From a virus, in the IMG/VR virus record IMGVR_UViG_3300005264_000759, positions 1 through 37,007 of that record: 37,007 bases of DNA; one strand, 5' to 3'. Below the pieces are notes generated by a model, which searched no databases, was not told where the DNA came from, and saw only the letters and a list, made by a program, of their open reading frames with translations. A program made the position numbers and the translations under genes. Positions 1 through 7,424 of this stretch are shown here, piece after piece (the first letter of the stretch is position 1; the number at the start of each line of letters is the position of its first letter).

Positions 1-13
1 AGGAGGAAAGATA

Positions 14-394
14 ATGCCGACTTTTTGTCAATGTGAAATGTGTACCGAAATAAGAAAAAAGAATAAATACCCTTTATGTAAATATTGCAATGAACATCAT
101 GATAGTGATGTGGCGTGTTCCAAACAAGGAGTAGATTTTACAGATATGGATACAAATATTAATCCAAAAAATTGTTATTATTATCTTGAATTAGAAAATG
201 GAAAATACACAGTCTATATTGAAAAAGATACAAATGATTTTAAAGCTCTGAGACATGGAGAACCTTGGAGAGATTTAAGCGGAGATAATTTAATTTTTTT
301 CTTAATGGTTGAATTGATTAGCGCCAATAAAGAAAATAACTGTTTGCAGGATAAAATTAAAGATTTAGAATACGAATTAACCTTAGATGAATAG
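14..394 (+). CDS. Hypothetical protein with N-terminal cysteine cluster
   Basis: 126 residues. An AGGAGG ribosome site at 1-6 sits 7 bases before the ATG, so the start is well supported. The first 35 residues hold a dense Cys/His set (CQCEMC, CKYCNEHH and a later C), which looks like a small zinc ribbon. The middle is acidic and mixed, and the last 25 residues are predicted helical and charged. No family was recognised. It is the first of a run of tightly spaced small genes, typical of phage early regions. Function unknown; zinc binding is inferred from cysteine spacing only. Confidence 0.75.
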   Translation: MPTFCQCEMCTEIRKKNKYPLCKYCNEHHDSDVACSKQGVDFTDMDTNINPKNCYYYLELENGKYTVYIEKDTNDFKALRHGEPWRDLSGDNLIFFLMVELISANKENNCLQDKIKDLEYELTLDE

Positions 395-404
395 GAGAAA
401 AAAT

Positions 405-605
405 ATGATAGAACCAATATTAAAACCAGTAGTAGAATTAATTGGTCAAGATGGAAATGCCTTTTTTATAATAGGTAAAGCTTCCAAAGCTTTAAGAAAA
501 GCTGGAGCAGATAAAGAATACGTGAACAAATACAGAAATGATGCAATGTCTGGTGATTACAATCATGTACTATCCACAACAATGGAATACTGTGAGGTAG
601 AATAA
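405..605 (+). CDS. Small conserved-looking phage protein
   Basis: 66 residues. A longer in-frame reading from 387 exists, but AGGAG at 393-397 places the start at 405 (MIEPILKP). The pattern (GNAFFIIGKASKALRKAG, then DAMSGDY and a C-terminal helix) resembles a small helical protein often seen in phage accessory regions: a GNAF segment, a KAL.KAG helix and a SGDY turn. No biochemical role is known to me. It overlaps the next short ORF by a TAATG junction. Confidence 0.75.
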   Translation: MIEPILKPVVELIGQDGNAFFIIGKASKALRKAGADKEYVNKYRNDAMSGDYNHVLSTTMEYCEVE

Positions 606-691
606 TGAATTTAATGAATCTATCTGTCCCATTTGTGATCCTTTTAATTATAAGGAGAATATTTAATGAGAAAACTAAAAACAAAATTTAA
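605..691 (+). CDS. Possible 28-residue membrane microprotein
   Basis: The ATG overlaps the upstream stop (TAATG), the usual arrangement for reinitiation here. The peptide has one strongly hydrophobic stretch (LSVPFVILLII) followed by arginines, as in a single-pass membrane peptide. Its 3' end overlaps the next gene by 26 bases, and that gene's ribosome site (AAGGAG, 652-657) lies inside it. It may be real or may only carry ribosomes to the next start. Low to moderate confidence. Confidence 0.35.
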   Translation: MNLMNLSVPFVILLIIRRIFNEKTKNKI

Positions 692-959
692 AAAAAAGAA
701 GCGGAAATTAGAAAAAATTATTGTTAAAAAAAAGTTGGGTCGTTGGTGTGAGTATTATTCTGGTCGTCTTCCTTATCCAATAGAATGTCAGTGGAATGCT
801 CAAATTCCAGCAGTTATTGATAGACCTAATTGTCGAAAGTGTAAACGTAGTGTACATTTTCAAGCATGGAAATACGGTATATGGGAAAAGATTAAATATG
901 CAATAGCACAAGGAGAAGATTTAACAAATATGAATCCACCAAATCAGGAGATAAAATAA
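666..959 (+). CDS. Hypothetical basic protein with CxxC motif
   Basis: 97 residues, preceded by AAGGAG (652-657). The first 30 residues are very lysine-rich. The middle has the pattern C..., C..., CRKC (residues about 36, 47, 59 and 62), compatible with one zinc site. Aromatic residues follow. No family recognised. It sits immediately upstream of the PP-loop gene, whose ribosome site (AGGAG at 946-950) lies in its last codons, so the two are co-translated. Confidence 0.7.
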   Translation: MRKLKTKFKKKKRKLEKIIVKKKLGRWCEYYSGRLPYPIECQWNAQIPAVIDRPNCRKCKRSVHFQAWKYGIWEKIKYAIAQGEDLTNMNPPNQEIK

Positions 960-961
960 TT

Positions 962-1855
962 ATGAATATACAAACTTTATATGAACTGCAAAAACTTCCA
1001 TTAACTGAAAAAATAAAAATCACAAAAGAACGTATAATAGAATGGCATGATTACTGGGATAATAATGTATATGTGAGCTTTTCTGGTGGAAGAGATAGTA
1101 CAGTTCTTTTAGATATTGCACGATCAATCTTTCCAGATATCCCTGCCATGTTTGTTAATACAGGACTAGAATATCCGGAAATTATCTCTTTTGTAAAAAA
1201 AACTAATAATGTAAAACACACATACCCAAAAATTCCTTTTTCTAAAGTTATTAAAAAATACGGATATCCTGTTGTTTCTAAATCAAATGCACAAATATTA
1301 CATGAAATTAGAACCACGAAATCTAAAAAATTATTAAATAAACGTATGAATGGAGATGCAAAAGGAAATGGAAAACTTCCAGAAAAATGGAAATTTTTAA
1401 TAAAAGCACCTTTCAAAATATCTCATAAATGTTGTGATATTTTGAAAAAAAATCCCAGTAAAAAATATGAAAAGGATACAGGAAATAAAGGTATGTTAGG
1501 TACTATGGCTGTGGAAAGTAGACAACGAACATTTACCTATTTGCAAAATGGATGTAATTCGTTTACATCCAATAGACCAATCAGCACACCAATCGGATTT
1601 TGGACATTTCAGGATATTATTGAGTATATCAAAAAATACAATATAAAATACTCTAATATATACAAAACTGACAAAAACCGACGAGGAACTGGATGTATGT
1701 TTTGTTTATTTGGAATTCATTTAGAACCAACAGGATTCATTTATAAAAATAGATTTCAAAAAATGAAACTAACACACCCAAAACATTATAAATATTGTAT
1801 GAATAATCTTAAATTAAGAAAAGTTCTTAAGTATTTGAAAATACGACAATTTTAA
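962..1855 (+). CDS. PAPS reductase-like PP-loop protein
   Basis: 297 residues. The N-terminal half has the PP-loop SGGRDST (about residues 40-46) and the following strand PAMFVNTGLEYPEI, typical of the CysH/DndC-like adenylate-PP-loop superfamily. Two cysteine pairs (KCCD near 157 and GCMFC near 245) are the pattern seen in Fe-S-binding members carried by many phages. Cellular relatives reduce PAPS or activate sulfur; the role of the phage versions is not settled. No DndD/E or other sulfur genes are nearby, so phosphorothioation is not supported. It is separate from the queC PP-loop protein at 12.5 kb. It is the last gene before a promoter and new operon. Confidence 0.85.
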   Translation: MNIQTLYELQKLPLTEKIKITKERIIEWHDYWDNNVYVSFSGGRDSTVLLDIARSIFPDIPAMFVNTGLEYPEIISFVKKTNNVKHTYPKIPFSKVIKKYGYPVVSKSNAQILHEIRTTKSKKLLNKRMNGDAKGNGKLPEKWKFLIKAPFKISHKCCDILKKNPSKKYEKDTGNKGMLGTMAVESRQRTFTYLQNGCNSFTSNRPISTPIGFWTFQDIIEYIKKYNIKYSNIYKTDKNRRGTGCMFCLFGIHLEPTGFIYKNRFQKMKLTHPKHYKYCMNNLKLRKVLKYLKIRQF

Positions 1856-1868
1856 TTATTAATTTTTC

Positions 1869-1897
1869 TTGACTTTTACAGAAAAATGTTTTATATT
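1869..1897 (+). promoter_or_regulatory. Sigma70-like promoter for the RHH operon
   Basis: TTGACT (1869-1874), exactly 17 bases, then TATATT (1892-1897). An AT-rich upstream segment containing TATTAATTTTT resembles the UP-like elements before the promoters near 11.83 and 20.17 kb. The first gene downstream begins at 1937 with AAGGAG, leaving a leader of about 35 bases. Confidence 0.8.
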
Positions 1898-1936
1898 ATT
1901 TATATTAAATAATAACTATTAAAAGGAGATAAATAA

Positions 1937-2092
1937 ATGTCAAAAGTTACACTAAGTTTTTCCTATCAAGAGGATGTGAAAGAAAAACTTCAAAAATTAG
2001 CTGATAAGAAAGGACGTACTTTGGCCAATTACATTGCTGCCATTATATTAGATGAAGCAGTAAAAACATTACAAAAGAGAGGTGAAAAATAA
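1937..2092 (+). CDS. Ribbon-helix-helix DNA-binding protein 1
   Basis: 51 residues, start set by AAAGGAG at 1922-1928. The layout is typical of MetJ/Arc/CopG proteins: a short polar beta strand (KVTLSFS), then a helix (VKEKLQKLADKKG), a turn, then a second helix (TLANYIAAIILDEAVK). Such proteins bind DNA as dimers through the strand and usually repress their own promoter. It is first in its operon behind a strong promoter and overlaps the next RHH gene by one base (TAATG). The role as regulator is inferred. Confidence 0.75.
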   Translation: MSKVTLSFSYQEDVKEKLQKLADKKGRTLANYIAAIILDEAVKTLQKRGEK

Positions 2093-2286
2093 TGCCAGCA
2101 ATTAGACTTACACTATCATATGATGAGACAAAAGCTAAAATATTAAAAAAAGAAGCAAAAAGACAAAAGCGTCCCTTTTCAAATTATTTACAGAGATTGT
2201 TTGTGGAACATATTGAAAAGAAAAAAGTAACAAAAAAAGTAACATCAGTCAAAAAACAAAAACGGGTACGAAGACGAAAAAAATAA
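2092..2286 (+). CDS. Ribbon-helix-helix DNA-binding protein 2
   Basis: 64 residues. It begins with the same strand-helix-helix plan as its upstream neighbour (AIRLTLSY, then DETKAKILKKEAKRQKRPFSNYLQRLFVEHI). A strongly basic tail of about 20 residues follows (many K/R), which could add nonspecific DNA binding. The tandem pair may be an old duplication, or two regulators that form heterodimers. Start by TAATG coupling. Targets are not visible, but the palindrome in the 29.98 kb promoter is one candidate. Confidence 0.7.
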   Translation: MPAIRLTLSYDETKAKILKKEAKRQKRPFSNYLQRLFVEHIEKKKVTKKVTSVKKQKRVRRRKK

Positions 2287-2312
2287 TTTTAAATTAAAAG
2301 GGAGATTTTATT

Positions 2313-2720
2313 ATGGGCAAAATTCGAAAAAAAATAAATGAACAACAACAATCTGACGGCACCATCTTACTCAAAGGAAAAAAAGCTGTACTCTTGGCAG
2401 AAGCTTGCAAACTCACTACAATAAAGAAAAATGCCGAGAAAAGAATCAAACAGATTAAAACTGAAATGGATTTGAAAAATGCTGGCGAATATGTGAATGA
2501 AGCAAATGATAAACTGGTATTGTCTGAGTCAGATAAATTTAGTGATATAGATGCCAGAAAACTTTATAACAAATTCAAAGCAAAATCTAAAGCCATGGAG
2601 ATGAAATTCTTCTCTATTGTTAAAGTACAAGTTGGTCCATTAGGGAAAATATTACCGCAAAGTGTTATTGACAAAATGCGATTCCGTTTAGACCCAATCA
2701 AAAAATGGTCATTTAAATAA
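2313..2720 (+). CDS. Hypothetical helical protein
   Basis: 135 residues behind AAAGGGAGA. Mostly charged helix with a likely coiled-coil stretch (about residues 28-65, ACKLTTIKKNAEKRIKQIKTEMD), no cysteines and no hydrophobic segment. No family recognised. It sits between the RHH pair and the UvsW-like helicase operon and overlaps the following ORF by one base (TAATG). Confidence 0.7.
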   Translation: MGKIRKKINEQQQSDGTILLKGKKAVLLAEACKLTTIKKNAEKRIKQIKTEMDLKNAGEYVNEANDKLVLSESDKFSDIDARKLYNKFKAKSKAMEMKFFSIVKVQVGPLGKILPQSVIDKMRFRLDPIKKWSFK

Positions 2721-2908
2721 TGGATTTACTTATAACTGGACTCTTACTCTGGGTATATAATTTATTATTTCCAGAAACAAGACTGCCATCTAATAACACT
2801 GACATGGAAAACGGAGCAGCCTTCTTTTTCGGTTCAGAGGATTTTATGAATAATTCTGAGTCATCTGAAAAAGTTAATAATGATTATGACGATGGACCAA
2901 ATTGGTAA
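2720..2908 (+). CDS. Small hypothetical protein, hydrophobic N-terminus
   Basis: 62 residues, coupled by TAATG to the gene before. The N-terminus (MDLLITGLLLWVYNLLF) could be a membrane anchor; the rest is acidic and Asn/Ser-rich. It ends 10 bases before the helicase start, and its last codons contain that gene's AAAGGA ribosome site. No family recognised. Confidence 0.55.
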   Translation: MDLLITGLLLWVYNLLFPETRLPSNNTDMENGAAFFFGSEDFMNNSESSEKVNNDYDDGPNW

Positions 2909-2918
2909 AGGAATTAAA

Positions 2919-5129
2919 ATGTCAGTAATTCTTGAAATAGGCAAGGGTGTAAAATGTATTAATCTTCCTAAAGCAGCACAACAAAAAATTAAAAATGATT
3001 TGTGTTTTGATAATCCAGAGTATATAGCGGCAATGAAGCAAGGAAGGTTTATTTCTGCGGATATGCCTTCACATATTCACTTATATTATGCAGAAGGTAA
3101 CACTTTCTGGATTCCAAGAGGGTATATATATTATTTAAGAAAATGGTTACGAATTAATAATCATCTTGTTCAAATTAAAGATTATACATTACTTTTAAAA
3201 CCCTTGAATCTTAAATTTAATGGGAAATTACGATCTTACCAAAAAACAGCACAGAAAGATGTTTTATCATACCCGGTTGGAGTTCTCGAAGCGGCAACCG
3301 GGTGTTTAACGGGTGATACGTTAGTTCGAGTGAATAGAGCTAAAAAAGGATTTCAATGCACTCTAAAAAAATTGTATGAAAGACATAATGCGATTGTTAC
3401 AAAAGGAGTGAGTACATTCAATCACAAAATAAATGGACAAATTTCACGAAATTTTTACCATAAACAATGGGATTTATCTATTCCAACTTTTATACGATCT
3501 TATCATGAGGATGAGAATCAAATTCTACTTACAGAGATTCAGAATGTAATTTATTCTGGAATTAAAAAAGTATATGAATTTACATTAGAAGATGGTAAGC
3601 GATTAAAAGGAACTTTGAAACATAAAATTTTAACTACACAAGGATGGAAAAAATTAGGAGAAATTAAAAAAAATGATTTGGTAATGGTAGATTCACACAG
3701 ACCACAAAAAGGATTAAAAACAAATAATGTAAGAACTGATAAAAGTCGAGAAGGATTAATTTATCATCCAAACACACAAGGAAATAAATTAAATCGAAGA
3801 ACTTTACATATACTAATTTACGAAGCTTATTTGAATAAATTAAGTCTGGAAAAATTTATTCAAATATTAAAAACAGATAGTAAGAAAGCACAGAATCTTA
3901 AATTCGTTGATTCTGAAAAATACCATATACACCATAAAGATCAAGATTGGGAAAATAATGATCCAACAAATCTTGAACAATTAACAATTCTACAACATAA
4001 AAAAATACACATTAAACAAACCAAAAAGAATTTTAATCAAGGAAAGCCTCAATACGTAAGAATAATTAAGAAAAAGTATTTGGGAAAAAAAGAAACCTAT
4101 GATATTTGTTGTAAATCCCCACATAATAATTTTACAGCAAATGATATAGTTGTTCATAATTCTGGAAAAACTGTAACAGCAATTTCAATTATTGTGAAAC
4201 GAAAGCAACCAACATTAATAATAGTTCATAGTAAAGAATTACTATATCAATGGAGGGATGCAATAAAACAATTCACAGACGAAGATTGTGGATTAATCGG
4301 AGATGGAAAATTTCAAATCAAACCTATCACCGTGGGAATTATCAACACTGTCAAGAAGAACGTTCCAAAATTAGAAAAACAGTTTGGTCAAATAATAATG
4401 GATGAGTGTCATCGAATAGTTGCTTCATCCTGGTCTGAGACTATTCAAGAATTTCCTGCAAAACACTATTTAGGTTTAACTGCAACCCCATTTCGGAGGG
4501 ATGGATTGGGTCACGCCATTTTTGCCTGTATTGGCCCTAAACGACATAAAGTTGACAAAAGCATGCTATTTAAAACCAAAGCTGTATTAAAACCTGATGT
4601 TTATAAAGTGCTTTCAAATTTCAGATATGTTTTTACAAACGACTATTCAACAATGATTACAAATTTAACACAAGACAATGCAAGAAATAACTTGATTGTA
4701 AGCACTATTGTTGATGATTTAAAGCGTTACAATGAAAACATACTCATAGTATCAGACAGAAAAAATCATCTCTTAAATATGCAAGAAAAGCTTTACAATG
4801 ACTATAAGCTAAATAGTTTAGTTCTAACTGGAAGTGTAAGTAAAAAAGAAAGAACGGAAACGATTGAACAAGTCAAATCAGGAAAATGTAAAATTCTATT
4901 CGCCACTTTAAGTCTAATTGGCGAAGGATTTGACGCTCCAGATTTAACTACTCTGATTATAACAACTCCAGTTAAGTTCAGCGGCAGATTAATTCAAGCT
5001 TGTGGTCGAGTTTTACGACCGAAAAAAGGAAAAATTCCACGTATTTACGATATAAGAGATCCAGAAGTATCTGTACTTCGATACAGTGGTTTTGCCAGAG
5101 ACAGAATTTATATTTCAGAGTGGGGATAG
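2919..5129 (+). CDS. UvsW-like SF2 DNA helicase, interrupted by an intein
   Basis: 736 residues including a 286-residue intein; about 450 after splicing, near the size of T4 UvsW (503). I chose ATG 2919 (MSVILEIGKG) over the in-frame ATG at 2880 because AAAGGA at 2906-2912 is well spaced for 2919 and the upstream gene ends at 2908. Helicase motifs: Walker A split as AATG/SGKT by the intein, motif II DECH (IIMDECHRI), motif III TATPFRRDG, and motif VI QACGRVLRPKKGK. T4 UvsW unwinds branched recombination intermediates and R-loops, driving the switch to recombination-dependent replication. The protein cannot hydrolyse ATP until the intein is removed. Close relatives are RadD/SSL2-type helicases. 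Confidence 0.9.
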   Translation: MSVILEIGKGVKCINLPKAAQQKIKNDLCFDNPEYIAAMKQGRFISADMPSHIHLYYAEGNTFWIPRGYIYYLRKWLRINNHLVQIKDYTLLLKPLNLKFNGKLRSYQKTAQKDVLSYPVGVLEAATGCLTGDTLVRVNRAKKGFQCTLKKLYERHNAIVTKGVSTFNHKINGQISRNFYHKQWDLSIPTFIRSYHEDENQILLTEIQNVIYSGIKKVYEFTLEDGKRLKGTLKHKILTTQGWKKLGEIKKNDLVMVDSHRPQKGLKTNNVRTDKSREGLIYHPNTQGNKLNRRTLHILIYEAYLNKLSLEKFIQILKTDSKKAQNLKFVDSEKYHIHHKDQDWENNDPTNLEQLTILQHKKIHIKQTKKNFNQGKPQYVRIIKKKYLGKKETYDICCKSPHNNFTANDIVVHNSGKTVTAISIIVKRKQPTLIIVHSKELLYQWRDAIKQFTDEDCGLIGDGKFQIKPITVGIINTVKKNVPKLEKQFGQIIMDECHRIVASSWSETIQEFPAKHYLGLTATPFRRDGLGHAIFACIGPKRHKVDKSMLFKTKAVLKPDVYKVLSNFRYVFTNDYSTMITNLTQDNARNNLIVSTIVDDLKRYNENILIVSDRKNHLLNMQEKLYNDYKLNSLVLTGSVSKKERTETIEQVKSGKCKILFATLSLIGEGFDAPDLTTLIITTPVKFSGRLIQACGRVLRPKKGKIPRIYDIRDPEVSVLRYSGFARDRIYISEWG
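3303..4160 (+). mobile_element. HNH-containing intein in the helicase Walker A motif
   Basis: 286 residues, Cys1 (CLTGDTLVRV) to the terminal His-Asn (DIVVHN), with Ser as first residue of the C-extein. Block A and a block B-like GTLKHKILT are present; block F/G reads NNFTANDIVVHN. Between the splicing blocks lies an HNH nuclease signature (HIHHKDQDWENNDPTNLEQL), so this is a homing-competent intein, not a mini-intein. The insertion falls between Gly and Ser of the ATP-binding loop, a site where loss of the element by imprecise deletion would destroy the helicase. Confidence 0.93.
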
Positions 5130-5226
5130 GGATAATAGGGAAAATGGTAGTAAAGAATCTCGCTCAAAATTTAATATCTCATTAAACGAAGAAAATCATG
5201 GAAACATATATAAAAGGAGATGATTA

Positions 5227-5457
5227 ATGGAAAGTCTAAGTGAACAGTATCATAGAGAAACGGGGTTACATTCACATTATGTTAGACATTATAGAAAAAA
5301 CGATATACCAAAACAAGAATTAGCATTCACAAGAAAGTATGTTTGGTGGTTAGAAACGATAATCAAAGATGCTCGAAATTGCCTTGTTTGTGCTTCAATA
5401 TCAGAACCAATTGAAGCAATTTATAAAACATATAAAATTTTAGAAGGAGAAGAATAA
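5227..5457 (+). CDS. Hypothetical protein
   Basis: 76 residues behind AAAGGAGATGATT. His/Tyr-rich N-terminus (SEQYHRETGLHSHYVRHYRKND) followed by one long helix (ELAFTRKYVWWLETIIKDARNCLVC). No family recognised. Stop and next start overlap (TAATG), coupling it to the membrane protein. The 97 bases upstream of it (5130-5226) hold no gene I can support. Confidence 0.65.
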   Translation: MESLSEQYHRETGLHSHYVRHYRKNDIPKQELAFTRKYVWWLETIIKDARNCLVCASISEPIEAIYKTYKILEGEE

Positions 5458-5768
5458 TGGATACTTTACTTGGAATTATTATAACAATAGTGCTGTTTTC
5501 TGCAATATTCGGAACAATTTATTATGTTGTGAAAGGATTAAGTAGAGCTTTAAGATTATCAAATAAATCAATTACAGGAACATTATTAATCGTTATAGGT
5601 ATAATTGCCTTGCTCAGTTCACTTATGATGGATACAAGTGTTGCTGTACTTGATGGGAGAATTAATAATATAGGACTTATGGCTGATAAACAGAATTACA
5701 TTATAATTTCAGGTCTTATGTTACTTATCGGTGTATTTATAACTCTTTTTAGTAAAAATGGAGAATAA
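5457..5768 (+). CDS. Small integral membrane protein
   Basis: 103 residues with three hydrophobic segments at about 4-26, 41-58 and 81-98, linked by short loops, the first loop basic (KGLSRALRLSNKS). No signature of holin or transporter families was recognised. A holin cannot be excluded, but the location among replication genes, away from lysis genes, argues against it. Its last codons carry the GGAG ribosome site for the leader ORF at 5770. Confidence 0.65.
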   Translation: MDTLLGIIITIVLFSAIFGTIYYVVKGLSRALRLSNKSITGTLLIVIGIIALLSSLMMDTSVAVLDGRINNIGLMADKQNYIIISGLMLLIGVFITLFSKNGE

Positions 5769-5769
5769 A

Positions 5770-5820
5770 ATGATAAAATTTAATCTAAAAGTTCCTACAA
5801 GTTCAATAAAATTATTATGA
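5770..5820 (+). CDS. 16-residue leader ORF coupled to the primase
   Basis: GGAG at 5760-5763 sits at good distance from this ATG, whereas the primase ATG at 5817 has no ribosome site of its own. The leader ends in TGA overlapping the primase start (ATGA, 5817-5820). The simplest reading is that ribosomes load on the leader and reinitiate at the primase. The peptide (MIKFNLKVPTSSIKLL) has no recognisable function. A similar arrangement occurs at 36582. Confidence 0.5.
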   Translation: MIKFNLKVPTSSIKLL

Positions 5821-6743
5821 GACACATTCAAAAAAACAAGAAGAGAAAAGGACGTATTCCGATAGATCAAATTGATATACGTGAGGTTCTTGATGATTTG
5901 AACATCTATTATTCAGAAAGCGGTAAAAATGTTTCTGATGGTTGGATTGGAGTTACATGTCCATGGTGCGATGATGGAAGTAATCATTTAGGAATACGAT
6001 TAGATGCTGGCACTTGCTCATGCTTTAAATGTGGACAAAGTGGAACAATAATAAAATACTTAGCAGATGAATTAGGTTCATTTAACAAAGCAATTCAGGT
6101 ACTTGGAGATGCTGTACCATTAGAACTGAAATCATTTGAAGAATCTGAAAGAGCAAGAGCAATCAAAGTTGAGTTACCTAAAGAAGCAAAGAGGCAAATA
6201 TCAAAGTATCACGCCGGATATTTAAACTCAAGAGGTTTTGATTATGAAGAACTTACGGATAAATACAATCTACATTTCTGTGGTCCTTATGGAAAATGGG
6301 CAAATAGAATTATAGTTCCAATAATGAAAAATTACAGACTGATTACTTTCACAAGTATTGACATATCGGATGAAGTTTTTATCAGATACAAACATCTACA
6401 GGATGAACTCTCAATAATTCCAATTAAGCAACATTTATTCGGACTTGAATTTACAAACAAGCATTCAATTATCGTAGTAGAAGGCATTTTCGATATGTTT
6501 AGAATCGGTGATGGGGCTGTTTGTACTTTTGGAACAAAGATAACCTCAGAACAGAAAAAAATATTATCAAAATATTCAACAGTTAAGATTGTATTTGATG
6601 GGGATGAAGCAGGACAAATTAATGGAGAAAAATTAGCAAATGATTTAGCGCCTTTTGCAGATGTTAAGTTATTCTTTCTTCCAGAAGGCTCTGACCCTGA
6701 TAAATTGTCTCAAGACGATATCAAGGAAATTAAAAATACGTAA
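5817..6743 (+). CDS. DnaG-type DNA primase
   Basis: 308 residues, shorter than cellular DnaG (about 580) but usual for phage primases lacking the DnaB-binding C-terminal domain. The N-terminal zinc ribbon is CPWC (48-51), H57, then CFKC (69-72), matching CHC2. The TOPRIM core follows: VVEGIFDMF (E222) and IVFDGDEAG (259-266) supply the metal-binding acidic residues. It makes RNA primers for lagging-strand synthesis and should work with the DnaB-family helicase at 9209. Translation appears to depend on the short leader ORF at 5770. Confidence 0.93.
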   Translation: MRHIQKNKKRKGRIPIDQIDIREVLDDLNIYYSESGKNVSDGWIGVTCPWCDDGSNHLGIRLDAGTCSCFKCGQSGTIIKYLADELGSFNKAIQVLGDAVPLELKSFEESERARAIKVELPKEAKRQISKYHAGYLNSRGFDYEELTDKYNLHFCGPYGKWANRIIVPIMKNYRLITFTSIDISDEVFIRYKHLQDELSIIPIKQHLFGLEFTNKHSIIVVEGIFDMFRIGDGAVCTFGTKITSEQKKILSKYSTVKIVFDGDEAGQINGEKLANDLAPFADVKLFFLPEGSDPDKLSQDDIKEIKNT

Positions 6744-6755
6744 AAAGGAGAAAAT

Positions 6756-7199
6756 ATGAATCAATTAAAAGAAATGGAAAAACACAAAAAACATTTAATA
6801 AGACTCAGACCACAAAAAATATCCTATTTAAGTGATGATAATGATTTCATGGTAAATGTATATTGTGAAACTTGCAGCAAAGAATTAATTACTATATCTG
6901 AAAAAGAGGATTTATTTAATAAACCTGTTATTTTTGCTTATCTAAAAAAACCAAAAATATTGAAAGGGAAACTCAATACTAAAATAGATAAAATAGATAT
7001 TGAAAGTAAACTTGAGGAAGCAAATAGTTCCATAACAAGATTAGCTTATGTATTACGAAATAATCAAATCGGAACTGTAGGACGACTTGCCAATTACACA
7101 TTAGCAGAATTCAAGTCTTTACGAATGGTTGGAAAAAAAGTGCTTTTTACAGCAAGAAAGTATTTAAAAACATATGATACAAATTTTCAAGGAGAGTAG
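6756..7199 (+). CDS. RNA polymerase alpha-CTD-like domain protein
   Basis: 147 residues behind AAAAAGGAG. The N-terminal half is basic with one CETC pair (37-40). The C-terminal 55 residues (about 88-142) follow the alpha-CTD/helix-hairpin-helix pattern: SSITRLAYVLRNNQIGTVGR, then YTLAEFKSLRMVGKKVL. By eye it aligns with bacterial RpoA, and residues matching E. coli R265, G296 and K298 are present (R95, G126, K128). In RpoA these contact the minor groove of UP elements. A phage protein with this fold could bind UP-like DNA or replace host alpha-CTD contacts; a generic HhH DNA-binding role is the alternative. It lies directly before a promoter. Confidence 0.65.
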   Translation: MNQLKEMEKHKKHLIRLRPQKISYLSDDNDFMVNVYCETCSKELITISEKEDLFNKPVIFAYLKKPKILKGKLNTKIDKIDIESKLEEANSSITRLAYVLRNNQIGTVGRLANYTLAEFKSLRMVGKKVLFTARKYLKTYDTNFQGE

Positions 7200-7212
7200 A
7201 AAAAATAAAATC

Positions 7213-7241
7213 TTGACAAACACTGATGCATGTATTAATAT
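7213..7241 (+). promoter_or_regulatory. Sigma70-like promoter for the initiator operon
   Basis: TTGACA at 7213-7218, 17-base spacer, then TAATAT at 7236-7241. The next ATG (7425) is about 175 bases from the expected start of transcription, so the message has a long leader with the structure described separately. Confidence 0.7.
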
Positions 7242-7270
7242 ATTTTTTATTAAACAAATGATTTAAAAAA

Positions 7271-7424
7271 GTAGATTGATTACCTACTGTTTGTTTAAAT
7301 GTGAAACATAAACAGAATGATTAAAAAGACTTCTTTAAAAAGTGGTCTTGATTGTTTCAGAAATTTTCTAATCAATTATTTCATAATCATTCAGGATCAG
7401 GACCATTTTTAAAGGAGTTTTTTT
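7271..7424 (+). promoter_or_regulatory. Structured leader with hairpin burying the ribosome site
   Basis: This is most of a 225-base gene-free stretch. 7330-7353 pairs with 7395-7417: 23 pairs (three G-U) and one bulged G at 7342. The 3' arm contains the entire AAAGGAG ribosome site (7411-7417) of the gene at 7425 and runs straight into T7 (7418-7424), so the structure could act as a ribosome-site lock, an intrinsic terminator, or both. Upstream hairpins: GTAG/CTAC (7271-7287) and CTGTTT/AAACAG (7287-7315). GAATGATTA (7315-7323) is complementary to TAATCATTC (7384-7392) in the loop of the big hairpin, which would make a pseudoknot or a competing fold. Confidence 0.75.

Noticed and set aside
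962-1855. DndC-type phosphorothioation gene
   Set aside because: No DndB, DndD or DndE partner in the window, and the cysteine layout fits the general phage PAPS-reductase-like family.
5000-5185. 61-codon plus-strand ORF overlapping the helicase end
   Set aside because: Lies in another frame over helicase motif VI, with no ribosome site; shadow frame.
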